From Betaproteobacteria bacterium (GTDB taxonomy: Bacteria > Pseudomonadota > Gammaproteobacteria > Burkholderiales > Ga0077523): a stretch of 64,000 bases of DNA. The stretch spans positions 62,001 to 126,000 of the forward strand of contig WGLR01000002.1 of assembly GCA_016125475.1 (NCBI GenBank), read 5' to 3'. Position numbers and translations under genes: made by a program. Position 1 is the first letter of the stretch, and every line of letters starts with the position of its first letter. The notes below the pieces were generated by a model. That model worked only from the letters and a program-made list of their open reading frames with translations, was not told where the DNA came from and did not search any database. Below are positions 37,460-48,026 of this stretch, one piece after another.

Positions 37460-39784
37460 TCAATACAGCTGGTCGTCGATCTCGTCCGGAGTCGCGCGAC
37501 GGCGCTCCGAACCGACCCCGCCCGCATCCTCTTCCCGCGGCAGTGCTTCCTGATAGAAGAATTCGAGCACGCGGTCCGGCGCGCGATCGTCGCGCAGCCC
37601 GGTCGCCGGATTGATGGCCGCCGCGACGACCCCTTCCGGCGGGGGAACCTCTTCTTCCGGAACCCCCTTCAGCACGTCGCCCATGTAGGTCATCCAGATG
37701 GGCAGCGCCGCGGCCGAGCCGGTTTCCCGGACGCCGAGAGACCGCGGCGCATCGAAGCCCACCCAGGAGACCGCCACGAGCGAGGGGTTGTAGCCGGCGA
37801 ACCATGCGTCGACCTGGTCGTTCGTCGTACCGGTCTTCCCCGCCAGGTCGCTTCGCCCCAGCGACTTCGCCCGGACGGCCGTTCCGACACGCACGACATC
37901 CTGCATGAGGCTGGTCATGATGAAGGCGTTGCGCGGATCGATGATGCGCTTGGGATCGTGCCCCTGCTCGGCCTGCTCGTGGGACTCGATGACCTTCCCC
38001 TGGACATCCACGATGCGCTGGATGTAATTCGGCGTGACGAGCATGCCGCCGTTCGCGAAAGCAGCATACCCCACGGCCATCTGCATGACCGTCACCGAAC
38101 CGGCACCGAGCGCCATGGTGAGATACGGCGGAATGTGCTTCTTCTCGAAGCCGAAACGCGCCGCGTAATCCTGCGCGTAATCCGTGCCGATGGCCTGCAG
38201 GATACGAATAGAGACGAGATTCTTGGACTTCGTCAGCGCCGTGCGCAGGCTGATCGGCCCGTCGAATGTTCCATCGTAGTTCTTGGGCTCCCAGTTCGTG
38301 GAGCCGGTCTCCGACGCATCGAAGGAAAGCGGTGCATCGTTGATGATGGTGGCCGGCGTGAACCCCTTCTCCAGGGCCGCCGAATAGACGAATGGCTTGA
38401 AGCTCGATCCCGGCTGCCGATACGCCTGGGTCGCATGATTGAACTGACTGCGGGAGAAGTCGAAGCCGCCGACGAGGGCCCGGATGTCTCCGGTCTTGGG
38501 GTCGAGCCCCACGAGCGCGGCCTCGACCTGGGGCATCTGCAGGATTTCCCAGTGACCGGACGCATCCTTTCTGGCGCGCGTGACCGCGCCACGACGCAGC
38601 TTCTTGTCCGTGGGCGCATTCCGGGCGAGCATGCGCTGCGCGAACGACAGCCCGTCACCGGACACCGTGACGCGGCCTTCCCCTTTCACGAACAGCGTGA
38701 CGCGACGCGTGCTCGCGTCCAGAACGAGCGCCGGCAGGATGTCGTCACTGTCCGACTCGTCACCCAGCAACTCCTCCAGGGCATCGTCCGTGGCGCCAGC
38801 CGGGATCTCGACATAGCGTTCGGCCCCGCGATAGCCGTGACGCCGATCGTAATCCAGGACGCCCTGGCGAACGGCAGCATAGGCCGCATCCTGATGCTTT
38901 CGGAATATCGTCGTGTAGACGCGCAGGCCGGACGTGTAGGCGGCGTCCTGGTAACGGTCGTACATTTGCTGACGGACCATTTCCGTCAGATATTCCGCAT
39001 GGGTAGCGTAACCCTGGCGTTCCTTCAGGACGTGGAGGGGCGCGTTGAGGGCCTCCTCGTACTGTTTCGGCGAGATGAAGCCGAGCGCCTTCATGCGGCC
39101 GAGCACGTATGCCTGGCGGCTCTTGGCCCGGCGGGGATTGCTCACGGGATTGTAGGCGGACGGCGCTTTCGGCAGTCCCGCGAGCATTGCGTGCTCGGCG
39201 ACATTAAGTCTTGTCAGACTTTTGCCGAAATAGGTCTGGGCGGCCGCCTCGAAGCCGTAGGCGCGCTGCCCCAGATAGATCTGGTTGATGTAGAGCTGAA
39301 GGATCTGATCCTTGGAGAGATTTTGCTCGATCTTGAACGCCAGGAGCGTCTCGTTGAACTTGCGGGTGAACGTTTTCTCCTTTGTCAGGAAGAAGTTACG
39401 CGCAACCTGCATCGTGATGGTGCTTGCACCTTGACGCGCACCGCCGTGGATGAAATTGGAGAGCGCAGCGCGCGCGACGCCGACGTAGTCGACGCCGCCG
39501 TGCTGGTAGAAGCGCTCGTCCTCGGCGGCGAGGATCGCCTCGATCAGCGTCTTCGGGACGTCGTTGATCGAGACCAGCGCCCTTCGCTCTTCGCCGTATT
39601 CGCCGATCAGCTCGCCCTCCGCACTGTAGACACGCAGCGGGATCTTCGGGTGATAGTCGGTGAGCGCGTCGAGCGAGGGCAACCCCGGATAGGCAACGAC
39701 AACGGCATAGCCGAGCAGCAACGAACCTGCGATCAGCAAGGAAAAGGCGACAAAGAGCGGAAGGAACCACCAGCGGAGAAACAT
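37460..39784 (-). CDS. mrcA: Penicillin-binding protein 1A (bifunctional murein synthase)
   Basis: A 774-residue class A PBP. A short cytoplasmic start and one membrane helix (about residues 5-30) precede the GT51 glycosyltransferase domain, with catalytic EDERFYQHGGVD and the later GASTITMQVARN. An OB-like insert follows, then the transpeptidase domain with SxxK in GSSFKPFVYS, SxN and AGKTGTTNDQVDAWF. It polymerises glycan strands and cross-links them. It is divergent from pilM, a pairing conserved in many beta- and gammaproteobacteria. A TATAAT-like -10 lies at 39842-39847 on the minus strand. Confidence 0.97.
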   Translation of the reverse strand: MFLRWWFLPLFVAFSLLIAGSLLLGYAVVVAYPGLPSLDALTDYHPKIPLRVYSAEGELIGEYGEERRALVSINDVPKTLIEAILAAEDERFYQHGGVDYVGVARAALSNFIHGGARQGASTITMQVARNFFLTKEKTFTRKFNETLLAFKIEQNLSKDQILQLYINQIYLGQRAYGFEAAAQTYFGKSLTRLNVAEHAMLAGLPKAPSAYNPVSNPRRAKSRQAYVLGRMKALGFISPKQYEEALNAPLHVLKERQGYATHAEYLTEMVRQQMYDRYQDAAYTSGLRVYTTIFRKHQDAAYAAVRQGVLDYDRRHGYRGAERYVEIPAGATDDALEELLGDESDSDDILPALVLDASTRRVTLFVKGEGRVTVSGDGLSFAQRMLARNAPTDKKLRRGAVTRARKDASGHWEILQMPQVEAALVGLDPKTGDIRALVGGFDFSRSQFNHATQAYRQPGSSFKPFVYSAALEKGFTPATIINDAPLSFDASETGSTNWEPKNYDGTFDGPISLRTALTKSKNLVSIRILQAIGTDYAQDYAARFGFEKKHIPPYLTMALGAGSVTVMQMAVGYAAFANGGMLVTPNYIQRIVDVQGKVIESHEQAEQGHDPKRIIDPRNAFIMTSLMQDVVRVGTAVRAKSLGRSDLAGKTGTTNDQVDAWFAGYNPSLVAVSWVGFDAPRSLGVRETGSAAALPIWMTYMGDVLKGVPEEEVPPPEGVVAAAINPATGLRDDRAPDRVLEFFYQEALPREEDAGGVGSERRRATPDEIDDQLY

Positions 39785-39841
39785 TGGCAGGAAATTTGCT
39801 ATGGAGCCGTTTCGGGGGGCCTATTGCACTACGGCGTCCGG

Positions 39842-39847
39842 ATTATA
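39842..39847 (-). promoter_or_regulatory. Candidate -10 (TATAAT) for mrcA
   Basis: The minus strand reads a perfect TATAAT here, 58 bases before the mrcA ATG. No matching -35 is visible at 16-18 bp, so strength is uncertain. It faces away from the pilM promoter at 39893-39921. Confidence 0.45.
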
Positions 39848-39892
39848 CGGGCCTCTGGCATTCCCGCCGCGTCGCGCCTCACTTTTCCAAGC

Positions 39893-39921
39893 TTGATTTG
39901 TAGTTGCCACTCGTATCTAAT
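39893..39921 (+). promoter_or_regulatory. Sigma-70-type promoter for the pilMNOPQ operon
   Basis: TTGATT (39893-39898) and TCTAAT (39916-39921) are separated by 17 bases. The start point would be near 39928, 26 bases before the pilM ATG at 39954. The region is more AT-rich than its surroundings. Confidence 0.5.
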
Positions 39922-39953
39922 GTGTTTTAGACGCAAACTGGCGTAACTCGCCC

Positions 39954-41066
39954 ATGCTCAAGGGAAAAGTTGACTTCACATCGGTCTCACAGTTCCTGAC
40001 GGAGCTCATGAAGCCGAAGACGCCTCCTCTGATCGGTGTGGACATCAGTTCATCATCGGTCAAGATGGTCGAATTGGCTCCTGCGGGAAAGGGGCGATAC
40101 CGCCTCGAGCGATACACCATCGAGCCGCTTCCGAAGGATGCGGTCGTCGATGGCAACATCATGAATCTCGAAGAGGTGGGCGAGGCCCTCAAGCGCGGGT
40201 GGAAGAAGCTCAACTCGCGCATCAAGAACCTGGCCATGGCCCTGCCCTCCGCGGCGGTGATCACGAAGAAGATCATCGTGCCGGCCGGTCAGAGCGAGGA
40301 AGATCTCGAACTGCAGGTCGAAACGGAAGCCAATCAGTACATTCCGTTCGCATTGGAAGAGGTCAATCTCGATTTCCAGATTCTCGGCCCCTCCTCAGAC
40401 AATCCCGACGAGGTAGAGGTTCTCATCGCGGCCTCGCGCAAGGAGAAAGTCGAGGACCGCGTGGCCGTGGCGGAGTCGCAGGGGTTGAAGGCCGTCGTCA
40501 TGGACATCGACTCCTTCGCCGCGCAGACCGCCTTCGAACTGATCGAGCCGCAGCTGCCCGACGCGGGGCTGGACCAGACGATCGCGCTGGTGGATGTGGG
40601 GGCGACGATGATGAACATCAACGTTCTGCGCAACCGGCAATCCGTCTACTTCCGGGAACAGCCGTTCGGCGGCAATCAGCTCACGCATGAAATCCAGCGC
40701 GTGTTCAATCTGTCCGTGGACGAAGCCGAGGCCGCGAAGAAGGGCGGCGGACTGCCGGAGAACTACGAGACGGACGTGTTGCGCCCGTTCCTCGACACCC
40801 TCGCACTGGAAGTGACGCGCGCGCTCCAGTTCTTCTTCACATCGACCCAGTACAATCAGGTGAATGCCATCGTGCTTGCCGGCGGCTGCTCGACGATTCC
40901 GGGTCTGCCGGAAGTGGTGTCACGCCGGACGGGCGTTACCGCACTGGTCGCCAATCCGTTCGCGGCGATGGAAAAGGCCACGAAGATCAAGGAACGCCAG
41001 CTCGCGATGGACGCCCCCTCGCTGCTGGTGGCCTGCGGTCTGGCGATGCGGAGGTTCGATCAGTGA
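39954..41066 (+). CDS. pilM: Type IV pilus inner-membrane platform protein PilM
   Basis: PilM is the actin-like cytoplasmic protein of the pilus alignment complex and binds the N-terminal tail of PilN. The 370-residue protein contains PLIGVDISSSSVKMVEL (nucleotide phosphate-1 loop), ALVDVGATMMNINVL (phosphate-2) and VLAGGCSTIPGL (adenosine loop). ATG 39954 is used; an in-frame ATG at 40008 with CGGAG just upstream would shorten it by 18 residues and is possible. The last bases overlap the pilN start (GTGA). Confidence 0.95.
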   Translation: MLKGKVDFTSVSQFLTELMKPKTPPLIGVDISSSSVKMVELAPAGKGRYRLERYTIEPLPKDAVVDGNIMNLEEVGEALKRGWKKLNSRIKNLAMALPSAAVITKKIIVPAGQSEEDLELQVETEANQYIPFALEEVNLDFQILGPSSDNPDEVEVLIAASRKEKVEDRVAVAESQGLKAVVMDIDSFAAQTAFELIEPQLPDAGLDQTIALVDVGATMMNINVLRNRQSVYFREQPFGGNQLTHEIQRVFNLSVDEAEAAKKGGGLPENYETDVLRPFLDTLALEVTRALQFFFTSTQYNQVNAIVLAGGCSTIPGLPEVVSRRTGVTALVANPFAAMEKATKIKERQLAMDAPSLLVACGLAMRRFDQ

Positions 41067-41659
41067 TCCCGATCAACCTACTGCCGCACCGCGAGGAACG
41101 GCGCCGGGAACAACGCAAGCGCTTCGCGATGATGGCGGGCACCACGTTCGCCGTCGGCGCAGTCGTCGTCGCGATGGGGCACACCTATTTCGCCAATCGC
41201 ATCGAGTATCAGATCGGTCGCAATCATTTCCTCGAAGGCGAGATCACGAAGCTCGACAGGCAGATCGAGGAAATCAAGAAGCTCAAGGAGCAGACGCAGG
41301 CGCTGAAGGATCGCAAGGACGTGGTCGAATCCCTTCAGTCCAACCGGTCGGAGACCGTCAGGCTCCTCGACCAGCTCGTCCGGCAGCTTCCCGACGGTGT
41401 CTACCTCAAGGCGGTCAAACAGACCGGAACGAAAGTCAACATCACCGGCTACGCGACATCCAACGCCCGCGTGTCGACCCTGATGCGGAACTTCGAGGCC
41501 TCGCCCTTCCTCGAGCGGCCTGGCCTCGTCGAGATCAAGGCCGTAACAGTCGACAAGCAACCGCAGAACGAGTTCAACCTGAATGTCTACCTGACGCGGG
41601 AGAAGGCCGAGACCCCCGCGACCAAACAGGCGACCGGGAAGACTCCCGCGAAGGGGTAG
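41063..41659 (+). CDS. pilN: Type IV pilus assembly protein PilN
   Basis: A 198-residue bitopic inner-membrane protein. The cytoplasmic N-terminus INLLPHREERRREQ is the conserved peptide that docks in PilM. One helix follows (about residues 22-43), then a periplasmic coiled coil (about 45-100, rich in Lys/Glu/Gln) and a ferredoxin-like domain. It starts at GTG 41063 inside the pilM stop. It dimerises with PilO to link PilM to the periplasmic PilP-PilQ. Confidence 0.95.
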   Translation: MIPINLLPHREERRREQRKRFAMMAGTTFAVGAVVVAMGHTYFANRIEYQIGRNHFLEGEITKLDRQIEEIKKLKEQTQALKDRKDVVESLQSNRSETVRLLDQLVRQLPDGVYLKAVKQTGTKVNITGYATSNARVSTLMRNFEASPFLERPGLVEIKAVTVDKQPQNEFNLNVYLTREKAETPATKQATGKTPAKG

Positions 41660-41666
41660 CGAAGAC

Positions 41667-42302
41667 ATGACGCTGGACGATCTTCAAAGGCTCAACTTCA
41701 GGGATGTCGGCAACTGGCCGGTACTGCCCAAGCTCGGGCTGCTGGTCTTTCTCCTGCTGCTCATCATCTTTCTCGGATTCTGGTTCGACTGGCGCACCCA
41801 GGCAGAGGACCTCGACGCGGCAAGGCAGAAGGAAAAGCAGCTCAGGGAAACCTTCCTGAACAAGAAGGCCCAGGCCATCAACCTCGATCTCTACCGGAAG
41901 CAGCTCGCGGACGTGGAGCAGTCGTTCGGTGCGATGCTGAAGCAGCTGCCGAACAAGTCCGAAATGGAGGCCCTGCTCACGGACATCAACCAGGCGGGCC
42001 TCGGCCGGGGCCTGCAGTTCGAACTCTTCCGCCCCGCGCCGCAGGAGATCATGTCGGACTTCTACGCCGAACTGCCGATCACGATCCGCGTGACGGGCGC
42101 CTATCACGACATCGGCGCGTTCGCGAGCGACGTCTCGCAGCTCTCGCGCATCGTCACCCTCAATGACATCGCGTTATCGGTCGATAAGGGCGGGCAACTG
42201 GCGCTCGACGCCGTCGCGAAGACCTATCGATACCTGGATCCCGAGGAAGTGGCTGCGCAGAAGAAGAAGGAACGCGACGCGAAGGGGGCACGCAAACGAT
42301 GA
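41667..42302 (+). CDS. pilO: Type IV pilus assembly protein PilO
   Basis: A 211-residue partner of PilN with the same plan: a cytoplasmic start, a membrane helix (about residues 20-42, LGLLVFLLLLIIFLGFWF), a periplasmic coiled coil, then a ferredoxin-like fold (LPITIRVTGAYHDIGAFASDV region). It ends with a Lys-rich tail. It starts 7 bp after pilN, and its stop overlaps pilP (ATGA). Confidence 0.95.
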   Translation: MTLDDLQRLNFRDVGNWPVLPKLGLLVFLLLLIIFLGFWFDWRTQAEDLDAARQKEKQLRETFLNKKAQAINLDLYRKQLADVEQSFGAMLKQLPNKSEMEALLTDINQAGLGRGLQFELFRPAPQEIMSDFYAELPITIRVTGAYHDIGAFASDVSQLSRIVTLNDIALSVDKGGQLALDAVAKTYRYLDPEEVAAQKKKERDAKGARKR

Positions 42303-42832
42303 TCCGTGCCTGCATAGCGCTTTCCATCTGCGTCCTGCTCTGGGGCTGCGGCACCGACGAATACGAGGACCTCAAGCAGTTCGTCGCCGACGCAGGGAAC
42401 AACATGCGTGGCCGTGTGGAACCGCTTCCCGAGGTCAAGCCGTACGAGCCGTTCACCTACGACGCGTTCGACCTTCAGGATCCGTTCAAGCCACGGAAAC
42501 CGGAGAACGCCGACAAGAATGCCGGCGAGCGGCCGGCACAGGCGAGCGAACTGCGCAGGAAGGAGGCCCTCGAAGCGTATCCGCTCGAGAGCCTGAAGAT
42601 GGTGGGCACGCTGGAAGACAAGAACAAGAAGATGTACGCGCTCATCAAGACGCCGGAGAACAACTTGTACCAGATCAGGGTTGGCAATTACCTCGGCCAG
42701 AATTTCGGGATCGTGACCATGATCACGGAGACGTCGGTCACGCTGAAGGAAGTCTTCCAGGACGCCTCCGGTGTCTGGTCCGAGCGCACGAGCAGCCTTC
42801 AGCTGCTCGATGAAGAGGAGTCTAAACAATGA
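42299..42832 (+). CDS. pilP: Type IV pilus lipoprotein PilP
   Basis: A 177-residue inner-membrane lipoprotein that joins PilN/PilO to the secretin. Lipobox LLWGC with acylated Cys17. A flexible Pro/Glu-rich linker (about 30-90) precedes the C-terminal beta domain, which carries YPLESLKMVGTLEDKNKKMYALI and the GNYLGQNFG turn shared by PilP proteins. Its stop overlaps the pilQ ATG. Confidence 0.95.
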   Translation: MIRACIALSICVLLWGCGTDEYEDLKQFVADAGNNMRGRVEPLPEVKPYEPFTYDAFDLQDPFKPRKPENADKNAGERPAQASELRRKEALEAYPLESLKMVGTLEDKNKKMYALIKTPENNLYQIRVGNYLGQNFGIVTMITETSVTLKEVFQDASGVWSERTSSLQLLDEEESKQ

Positions 42833-44979
42833 GGACCACGTGGATGGCCCGGTGCCGTTTCCTTCTGGCAGTCGTCACTCTGTCGATCCTTTCGTTCCAG
42901 AGCCAGGCGGCAGATGCTCCCGCACAGCCGGCGAGCGTGAACTCCATCGATGCAATCAACGTGCTCTCCGGTCAGGGTGGAAAGATCGTCGTCAAGATCA
43001 CGACGAAGCAGCCACTCGCCAATCCTCCCGTCTCGTTCTCGGTGAACAACCCGCCACGCATTGCCTTCGACTTCCCGAACGCGGTCAACGGGCTCGGCAA
43101 GAACACTCAGGAAATCGGCAATCCCGAGTTGCGCTCGGTGCGAATCGGCCAGTCGACCGGGCGCACGCGCGTGGTCCTCAATCTGGCGCGGCCGGTCCGG
43201 TACGAGACGCAACTCGACGGCAACGACTTCCTCATCTCCATTCAGGCCGGCAGCGCACTGACATCGCTGTCCGAGAACGAGAACGCGCAGTTCGCGCGCG
43301 GCAAGACCGACATGCCGCACGCGATGCTCAACCTGGACTTCCGGCGCGGCAAGACGGGTGAGGGACAGGTCATCATCGACCTCTCCGACAATGCCACGGG
43401 CATCGACATCCGACGCCAGGGCAAGTCCGTCATCGTCGACCTTCTGCAGACGCAGATCCCCGCCAATCTGCAGCGCCGTCTGGACGTGACGGATTTCGCG
43501 ACGCCCGTGGACACCGTCGTCGCGACCAAGCAGGGATCCAATGCGAAGATCGTCATCACGCCGCACGGCAACTGGGAGCACTCCGCCTATCAGACGGACA
43601 ACCGGCTGATCGTCGAGGTGAAGGGCATCGTCGAGGACACGACCAAGATCGGCGCCGCGTCCGGCCGGGGTTACACGGGCGACAAGCTCTCCCTGAACTT
43701 CCAGAACATCGAAGTGCGGGCGGTGCTGCAGGTCCTCGCCGATTTCACCGGGCTCAACATCATCACGAGCGACACGGTGAGCGGCAATCTCACGCTGCGC
43801 CTCAAGGACGTTCCGTGGGACCAGGCACTGGACATCATCCTCCAGGCCAAGGGCCTCGACATGCGCAAGAACGGCAACGTCGTGTGGATCGCGCCCCGGG
43901 ACGAACTCGCGACGAAGGAAAAGCTCGCCCCGGAGGCACAGCAGCAGATCCAGGAACTCGAGCCGACGCGCACCGAGAGCTTCCAGCTCAACTACATGAA
44001 GGCCGAGGCTTTCCAGAAACTCGTTTCCGATCCTAACCAGCGGATCCTGTCGAAGCGCGGCAGCGCGGTGATCGATCCTCGCACCAACACGCTGTTCATC
44101 CAGGACACGAGCAGCAAGCTCGAGGAAGTCGCGGCGCTCATCAAGAAGATCGACGTCGCGGTGCGCCAGGTGCTGATCGAGGCCCGCATCGTCGAGGCGA
44201 CCGACACGTTCGGACGCTCGCTCGGTGCACGGCTGGGTACGGTGTCGCTCGGTGGCGGCGGCGGCTTCCAGCCGTTCGGAGGCGATCGTGCGCGGCTGTT
44301 CGTCGGCGGGAACTCGCAGAGCGTGGGCGTCCAGACCGGCCAGGCCCAGGACTATCCGCAGAGCTTCACCGATTCGTTTGCCGTCAACCTGCCGGCCCCG
44401 AGCCTCGGCACCATGGCCGGCAACGCGGGCGCCTTCACGTTCACGCTGTTCAACCCCAGTCAGACGAGGTTCCTGAACCTCGAGCTGTCGGCTCTCCAGC
44501 TCGATGCACGCGGCAAGCTGCTGTCGAGCCCGCGCGTCATCACGGCAGACAACGTCGAAGCGAACATCGAACAGGGTACCGAGATCCCGTACCAGACGGC
44601 CACGGCTTCCGGCGCCACTAGCATCCGGTTCCGCAAGGCGACGCTGTCGCTCAAGGTGAAGCCGCAGATCACGCCGGACGACAACGTGATCATGCAGCTC
44701 GAGGTCCACAAGGACAGCGTCGGCGTCACGACGCAGGCCGGCCCGGCCATCGACACCAAGCAGGTGCAGACCGAAGTGCTCGTCGAAAACGGTGGAACCG
44801 TCGGGATCGGCGGCATCTACACCCAGGACGAGCGACAGCAGCAGAACAAGATTCCCGTCCTCGGCGACATCCCGATCATCGGCTTCTTCTTCCGCAACGA
44901 GCTTCGCATCAACGACCGGCGCGAACTTCTCGTGTTCGTGACGCCGAAGATCCTGAACGACAACCTCAGCGTCCGCTGA
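42829..44979 (+). CDS. pilQ: Type IV pilus secretin PilQ
   Basis: The 716-residue outer-membrane secretin through which the pilus exits. After a signal peptide (about residues 1-27) come two AMIN domains for peptidoglycan binding (about 40-260). Then come the N0/N1 modules (about 285-440; [22 protein letters not shown]) and the secretin C-terminal domain (about 470-715) with VPVLGDIP-like [16 protein letters not shown] near the end. A glycine-rich insert ([11 protein letters not shown]) precedes the barrel. It closes the pilMNOPQ operon and is followed by a strong terminator. Confidence 0.96.
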   Translation: MRTTWMARCRFLLAVVTLSILSFQSQAADAPAQPASVNSIDAINVLSGQGGKIVVKITTKQPLANPPVSFSVNNPPRIAFDFPNAVNGLGKNTQEIGNPELRSVRIGQSTGRTRVVLNLARPVRYETQLDGNDFLISIQAGSALTSLSENENAQFARGKTDMPHAMLNLDFRRGKTGEGQVIIDLSDNATGIDIRRQGKSVIVDLLQTQIPANLQRRLDVTDFATPVDTVVATKQGSNAKIVITPHGNWEHSAYQTDNRLIVEVKGIVEDTTKIGAASGRGYTGDKLSLNFQNIEVRAVLQVLADFTGLNIITSDTVSGNLTLRLKDVPWDQALDIILQAKGLDMRKNGNVVWIAPRDELATKEKLAPEAQQQIQELEPTRTESFQLNYMKAEAFQKLVSDPNQRILSKRGSAVIDPRTNTLFIQDTSSKLEEVAALIKKIDVAVRQVLIEARIVEATDTFGRSLGARLGTVSLGGGGGFQPFGGDRARLFVGGNSQSVGVQTGQAQDYPQSFTDSFAVNLPAPSLGTMAGNAGAFTFTLFNPSQTRFLNLELSALQLDARGKLLSSPRVITADNVEANIEQGTEIPYQTATASGATSIRFRKATLSLKVKPQITPDDNVIMQLEVHKDSVGVTTQAGPAIDTKQVQTEVLVENGGTVGIGGIYTQDERQQQNKIPVLGDIPIIGFFFRNELRINDRRELLVFVTPKILNDNLSVR

Positions 44980-45010
44980 CGTCGGACGACGGCAGCCGCA
45001 GTTCCCGACG

Positions 45011-45043
45011 AACCCCGGGGAGTCCCACTCCCCGGGGTTTTTT
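45011..45043 (+). terminator. Rho-independent terminator after pilQ
   Basis: AACCCCGGGGA (45011-45021) pairs perfectly with TCCCCGGGGTT (45029-45039) around a 7-base loop. The stem runs into TTTTTT (45038-45043). It lies 31 bases after the pilQ stop and separates the pilus operon from aroK. Confidence 0.92.
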
Positions 45044-45217
45044 ATTTCGTTCCGCGCGCTGCGGTCGGAAGGTCGTCGAGCGGCCTCGCGGGTTCCACGC
45101 CTGCGACGGCCGGCATCGGTCGACACCCCGTCGGCCCTGGCGCGGTCCGCGCGACGCACCGAAGCCCCGGTTTCCGGCATGGGCGGGGCGGGATTCCAAG
45201 CTAGAATCCGTTCCATC

Positions 45218-45796
45218 ATGTACAGGTACCCCACGCGACGGCCACCACCGGTCGTCCCTGGCAACATCTTTCTCGTCGGGCTCATGGGCGCCGGCAAGAC
45301 GTCCGTCGGCCGCCTGCTCGCGAAGCGCCTCGGAAAGCGGTTCGTGGACTCGGATCACGAAATCGAGGATCGCACGGGGGTCCGCATTCCGGTCATCTTC
45401 GAGATCGAGGGTGAAGCGGGATTCCGCCAGCGGGAAGTTGCCATGATCGACGAACTCACGCGCGAGCACGACGTGGTGCTCGGTACCGGAGGGGGTGCCG
45501 TTCTCGACCCGCGCAACCGGTCAAGCCTGCACGAGCGCGGTACCGTCGTGTATCTGCGTGCGAGTGTCGACGAACTCTGGAACCGCACGCGCCGCGACAG
45601 GAATCGCCCGCTCCTGAAGACGGCCGACCCGAGGGCGCGTCTCGCGGAACTCATGGAGATCCGGGATCCGCTGTACCGCGAGGTCGCCCACATCGTCATG
45701 GATACCGGAAGCCAGAGTCTGCGCGCGCTCGTCGGGCGCCTCGAGGGCCTGCTGGCACGGTCGGGAACCATCACGGAGGATTCAGCGCAGTGTTGA
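45218..45796 (+). CDS. aroK: Shikimate kinase
   Basis: AroK phosphorylates shikimate on the way to chorismate. The 192-residue protein has the P-loop [11 protein letters not shown] (about residues 21-31), shikimate-binding DSDHEIE and GTGGGAV, and the lid arginines in [14 protein letters not shown] 45218 is chosen; the longer frame starts in GC-rich spacer. A -10-like TAGAAT lies at 45203-45208, rather close, with no clear -35. It overlaps aroB by 7 bp. Confidence 0.96.
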   Translation: MYRYPTRRPPPVVPGNIFLVGLMGAGKTSVGRLLAKRLGKRFVDSDHEIEDRTGVRIPVIFEIEGEAGFRQREVAMIDELTREHDVVLGTGGGAVLDPRNRSSLHERGTVVYLRASVDELWNRTRRDRNRPLLKTADPRARLAELMEIRDPLYREVAHIVMDTGSQSLRALVGRLEGLLARSGTITEDSAQC

Positions 45797-46878
45797 CGAC
45801 GACAGTGGGGCTCGGCGACCGCGCCTACCCCATCCACATCGGGGCGGGCCTGCTGGCTCGCCCGGAGATCTTCCGCAGCCACCTCGCCCAGAACCGGGTC
45901 GCGGTCGTGACGAACGAGACCATCGGCCCGCTGTATCTTGACGACTTCACGCGCATGCTCCAGGCCGAGGGCATCAGCGTGCTGCCGATCGTTCTGCCCG
46001 ACGGCGAGGCGCACAAGACCGGAGAGACCCTGAACCGCGTGTACGACGCCCTCCTCTCCGCGCGGTGCGAGCGCGGAACGACGATCGTCGCACTGGGTGG
46101 CGGCGTGGTCGGGGACATCGCCGGCTTCGCAGCGGCCACCTTTCTCCGGGGAGTACCCTTCCTGCAGGTCCCCACGACGCTGCTGGCTCAGGTGGACTCC
46201 TCCGTGGGAGGCAAGACGGGCATCAATCATCCGCTCGGCAAGAACATGATCGGTGCGTTCTACCAGCCCGTGGCGGTTGTCGCGGACCTCGACGTGCTGG
46301 ACACGCTGCCGGATCGGGAACTGGCGGCAGGCCTCTCGGAGGTGATCAAGTACGGTCTGCTCGGCGACGCGCCATTCTTCGACTGGCTGGAGTCCGACAT
46401 GGCGCGCCTCGTGCGGCGCGACAAGGAAGCCCTGTCCCGCGCGGTCGAACGGTGCTGCCGCCTCAAGGCCGAGATCGTCGCGGCGGACGAGCGGGAAGCG
46501 GGGCGGCGGGCATTGCTCAACCTTGGCCACACGTTCGGCCATGCCATCGAGGCAGCCATGGGCTACGGCAAGTGGCTGCACGGCGAGGCCGTGGCAGCGG
46601 GCATGGTGCTCGCGGCGAGGACGTCCGAACGTCTCGGCCACATCGGAGACAGCGACGTGGCGCGCATCCGCCGGGTGCTGCAGGCAGCGGCCCTTCCGAT
46701 CGACCCGCCGGCCCTGTCCGTCGACCGGTGGATCGAGCTCATGAGCCACGACAAGAAGGTCGAGCGCGGGCGCCTGCGGTTCGTGCTCCTCCGCGCGATC
46801 GGTGACGCGTACCTCGACGCGGCGGTGCCCGCGGACGTGCTTGCGGACGTGCTCGCCCACTGCACGGCAGATGGCTGA
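45790..46878 (+). CDS. aroB: 3-dehydroquinate synthase
   Basis: AroB closes the carbocyclic ring of the shikimate pathway. The 362-residue protein (E. coli 362) has NAD-binding [28 protein letters not shown] and the Zn/active-site region [26 protein letters not shown], plus [12 protein letters not shown] with two metal histidines. GTG 45790 is used; TTG 45793 is an alternative. The aroK-aroB pair is conserved downstream of pilQ. It overlaps the dgt-like gene by 8 bp. Confidence 0.97.
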   Translation: MLTTTVGLGDRAYPIHIGAGLLARPEIFRSHLAQNRVAVVTNETIGPLYLDDFTRMLQAEGISVLPIVLPDGEAHKTGETLNRVYDALLSARCERGTTIVALGGGVVGDIAGFAAATFLRGVPFLQVPTTLLAQVDSSVGGKTGINHPLGKNMIGAFYQPVAVVADLDVLDTLPDRELAAGLSEVIKYGLLGDAPFFDWLESDMARLVRRDKEALSRAVERCCRLKAEIVAADEREAGRRALLNLGHTFGHAIEAAMGYGKWLHGEAVAAGMVLAARTSERLGHIGDSDVARIRRVLQAAALPIDPPALSVDRWIELMSHDKKVERGRLRFVLLRAIGDAYLDAAVPADVLADVLAHCTADG

Positions 46879-47992
46879 TCTCGCGGTCTTCGCCGCGGAC
46901 CCGGCGCGTTCCCGCGGCCGGCGCGTTCCGGAACCCGCGCCCGAGGGGCGCACCGAGTACCAGCGCGACCGTGACCGCATCGTTCACTCGACGGCCTTTC
47001 GGCGCCTCGAATACAAGACGCAGGTCTTCGTGAACCACGAAGGTGACCTGTTCCGCACCCGCCTCACGCACTCCATCGAAGTCGCGCAGATCGCCCGCTC
47101 GGTGGCCCGCAACCTCGGGCTGAACGAAGACCTCGTCGAGGCGATCTCGCTCGCGCACGATCTCGGACACACGCCGTTCGGTCACGCGGGACAGGAGGCC
47201 CTGAACGACTGCATGCGCGATCACGGTGGCTTCGAACACAATCTCCAGTCCCTGCGCGTGGTCGATCACCTCGAGAACCGGTACGGTGACTTCGAGGGCC
47301 TCAACCTCACTTTCGAGACACGGGAAGGCGTGCTGAAGCACTGCTCGATCCGGAACGCACAGCAGCTCGGTGACGTGGGCGAGCGCTTTCTGAGGCGTGA
47401 GCAGCCGAGTCTCGAGGCCCAGCTCGCGAACATCGCGGACGAACTGGCCTACAACAACCACGACGTGGACGACGGTCTGCGCTCGGGCCTGCTCGACCTG
47501 GAGGCGCTGTCGGAAATCAGCCTCTTCCGCCAGCACCTCGACGAGGTACGTGCCCGATACCCCCTGATCAGGGATCGCCGGCAGGTGCACGAGACCGTGC
47601 GACGCATGATCAACGTGCTCGTCGTCGACCTCACGAAGACGTCCCGGGACCGGATTGCAGCCGCGGCACCGGCGTCCATCGAGGCGGTCCGCACGGCTCC
47701 GCCGCTCGTGGCGTTCAGCGAGCCGATGGCGGAGGCCCAGCAGGAGCTCAAGCGTTTCCTGCGGGTCCATCTCTACCAGCATTACCGTGTCGCACGCATG
47801 GCCGCCAAGTCCAAGCGCGTCGTCAAGGAGCTCTTCGACGCCTTCATGGCCGACCGCCGCCTCCTGCCCCCCGAGTTCCAGCAGCGCGCCGCCCGCATGG
47901 GTGCGCGCGCGGTCGCGGACTACATCGCCGGCATGACCGACCGGTACGCGATCCGCGAGCACCGGAGGCTCTTCGCGATCGAGGACGCCTGA
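46871..47992 (+). CDS. dgt: Deoxyguanosinetriphosphate triphosphohydrolase-like protein
   Basis: A 373-residue HD-domain phosphohydrolase that removes triphosphate from dNTPs. The HD motif is spread over [21 protein letters not shown] (His) and [14 protein letters not shown] (HD), with [11 protein letters not shown] and [10 protein letters not shown] after it. The length fits the short Dgt subfamily (type 2), not E. coli Dgt (505). ATG 46871 overlaps the end of aroB. It is the last gene before the gltB leader. Confidence 0.92.
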   Translation: MADLAVFAADPARSRGRRVPEPAPEGRTEYQRDRDRIVHSTAFRRLEYKTQVFVNHEGDLFRTRLTHSIEVAQIARSVARNLGLNEDLVEAISLAHDLGHTPFGHAGQEALNDCMRDHGGFEHNLQSLRVVDHLENRYGDFEGLNLTFETREGVLKHCSIRNAQQLGDVGERFLRREQPSLEAQLANIADELAYNNHDVDDGLRSGLLDLEALSEISLFRQHLDEVRARYPLIRDRRQVHETVRRMINVLVVDLTKTSRDRIAAAAPASIEAVRTAPPLVAFSEPMAEAQQELKRFLRVHLYQHYRVARMAAKSKRVVKELFDAFMADRRLLPPEFQQRAARMGARAVADYIAGMTDRYAIREHRRLFAIEDA

Positions 47993-48026
47993 ACGACGGG
48001 TGCGACGCACGCCCGTCGCGCGGCAC

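Noticed and set aside
45179-45217. Longer N-terminus for aroK
   Set aside because: The extra codons lie in GC-rich spacer over a TAGAAT element, and shikimate kinases normally begin close to the P-loop as with ATG 45218.
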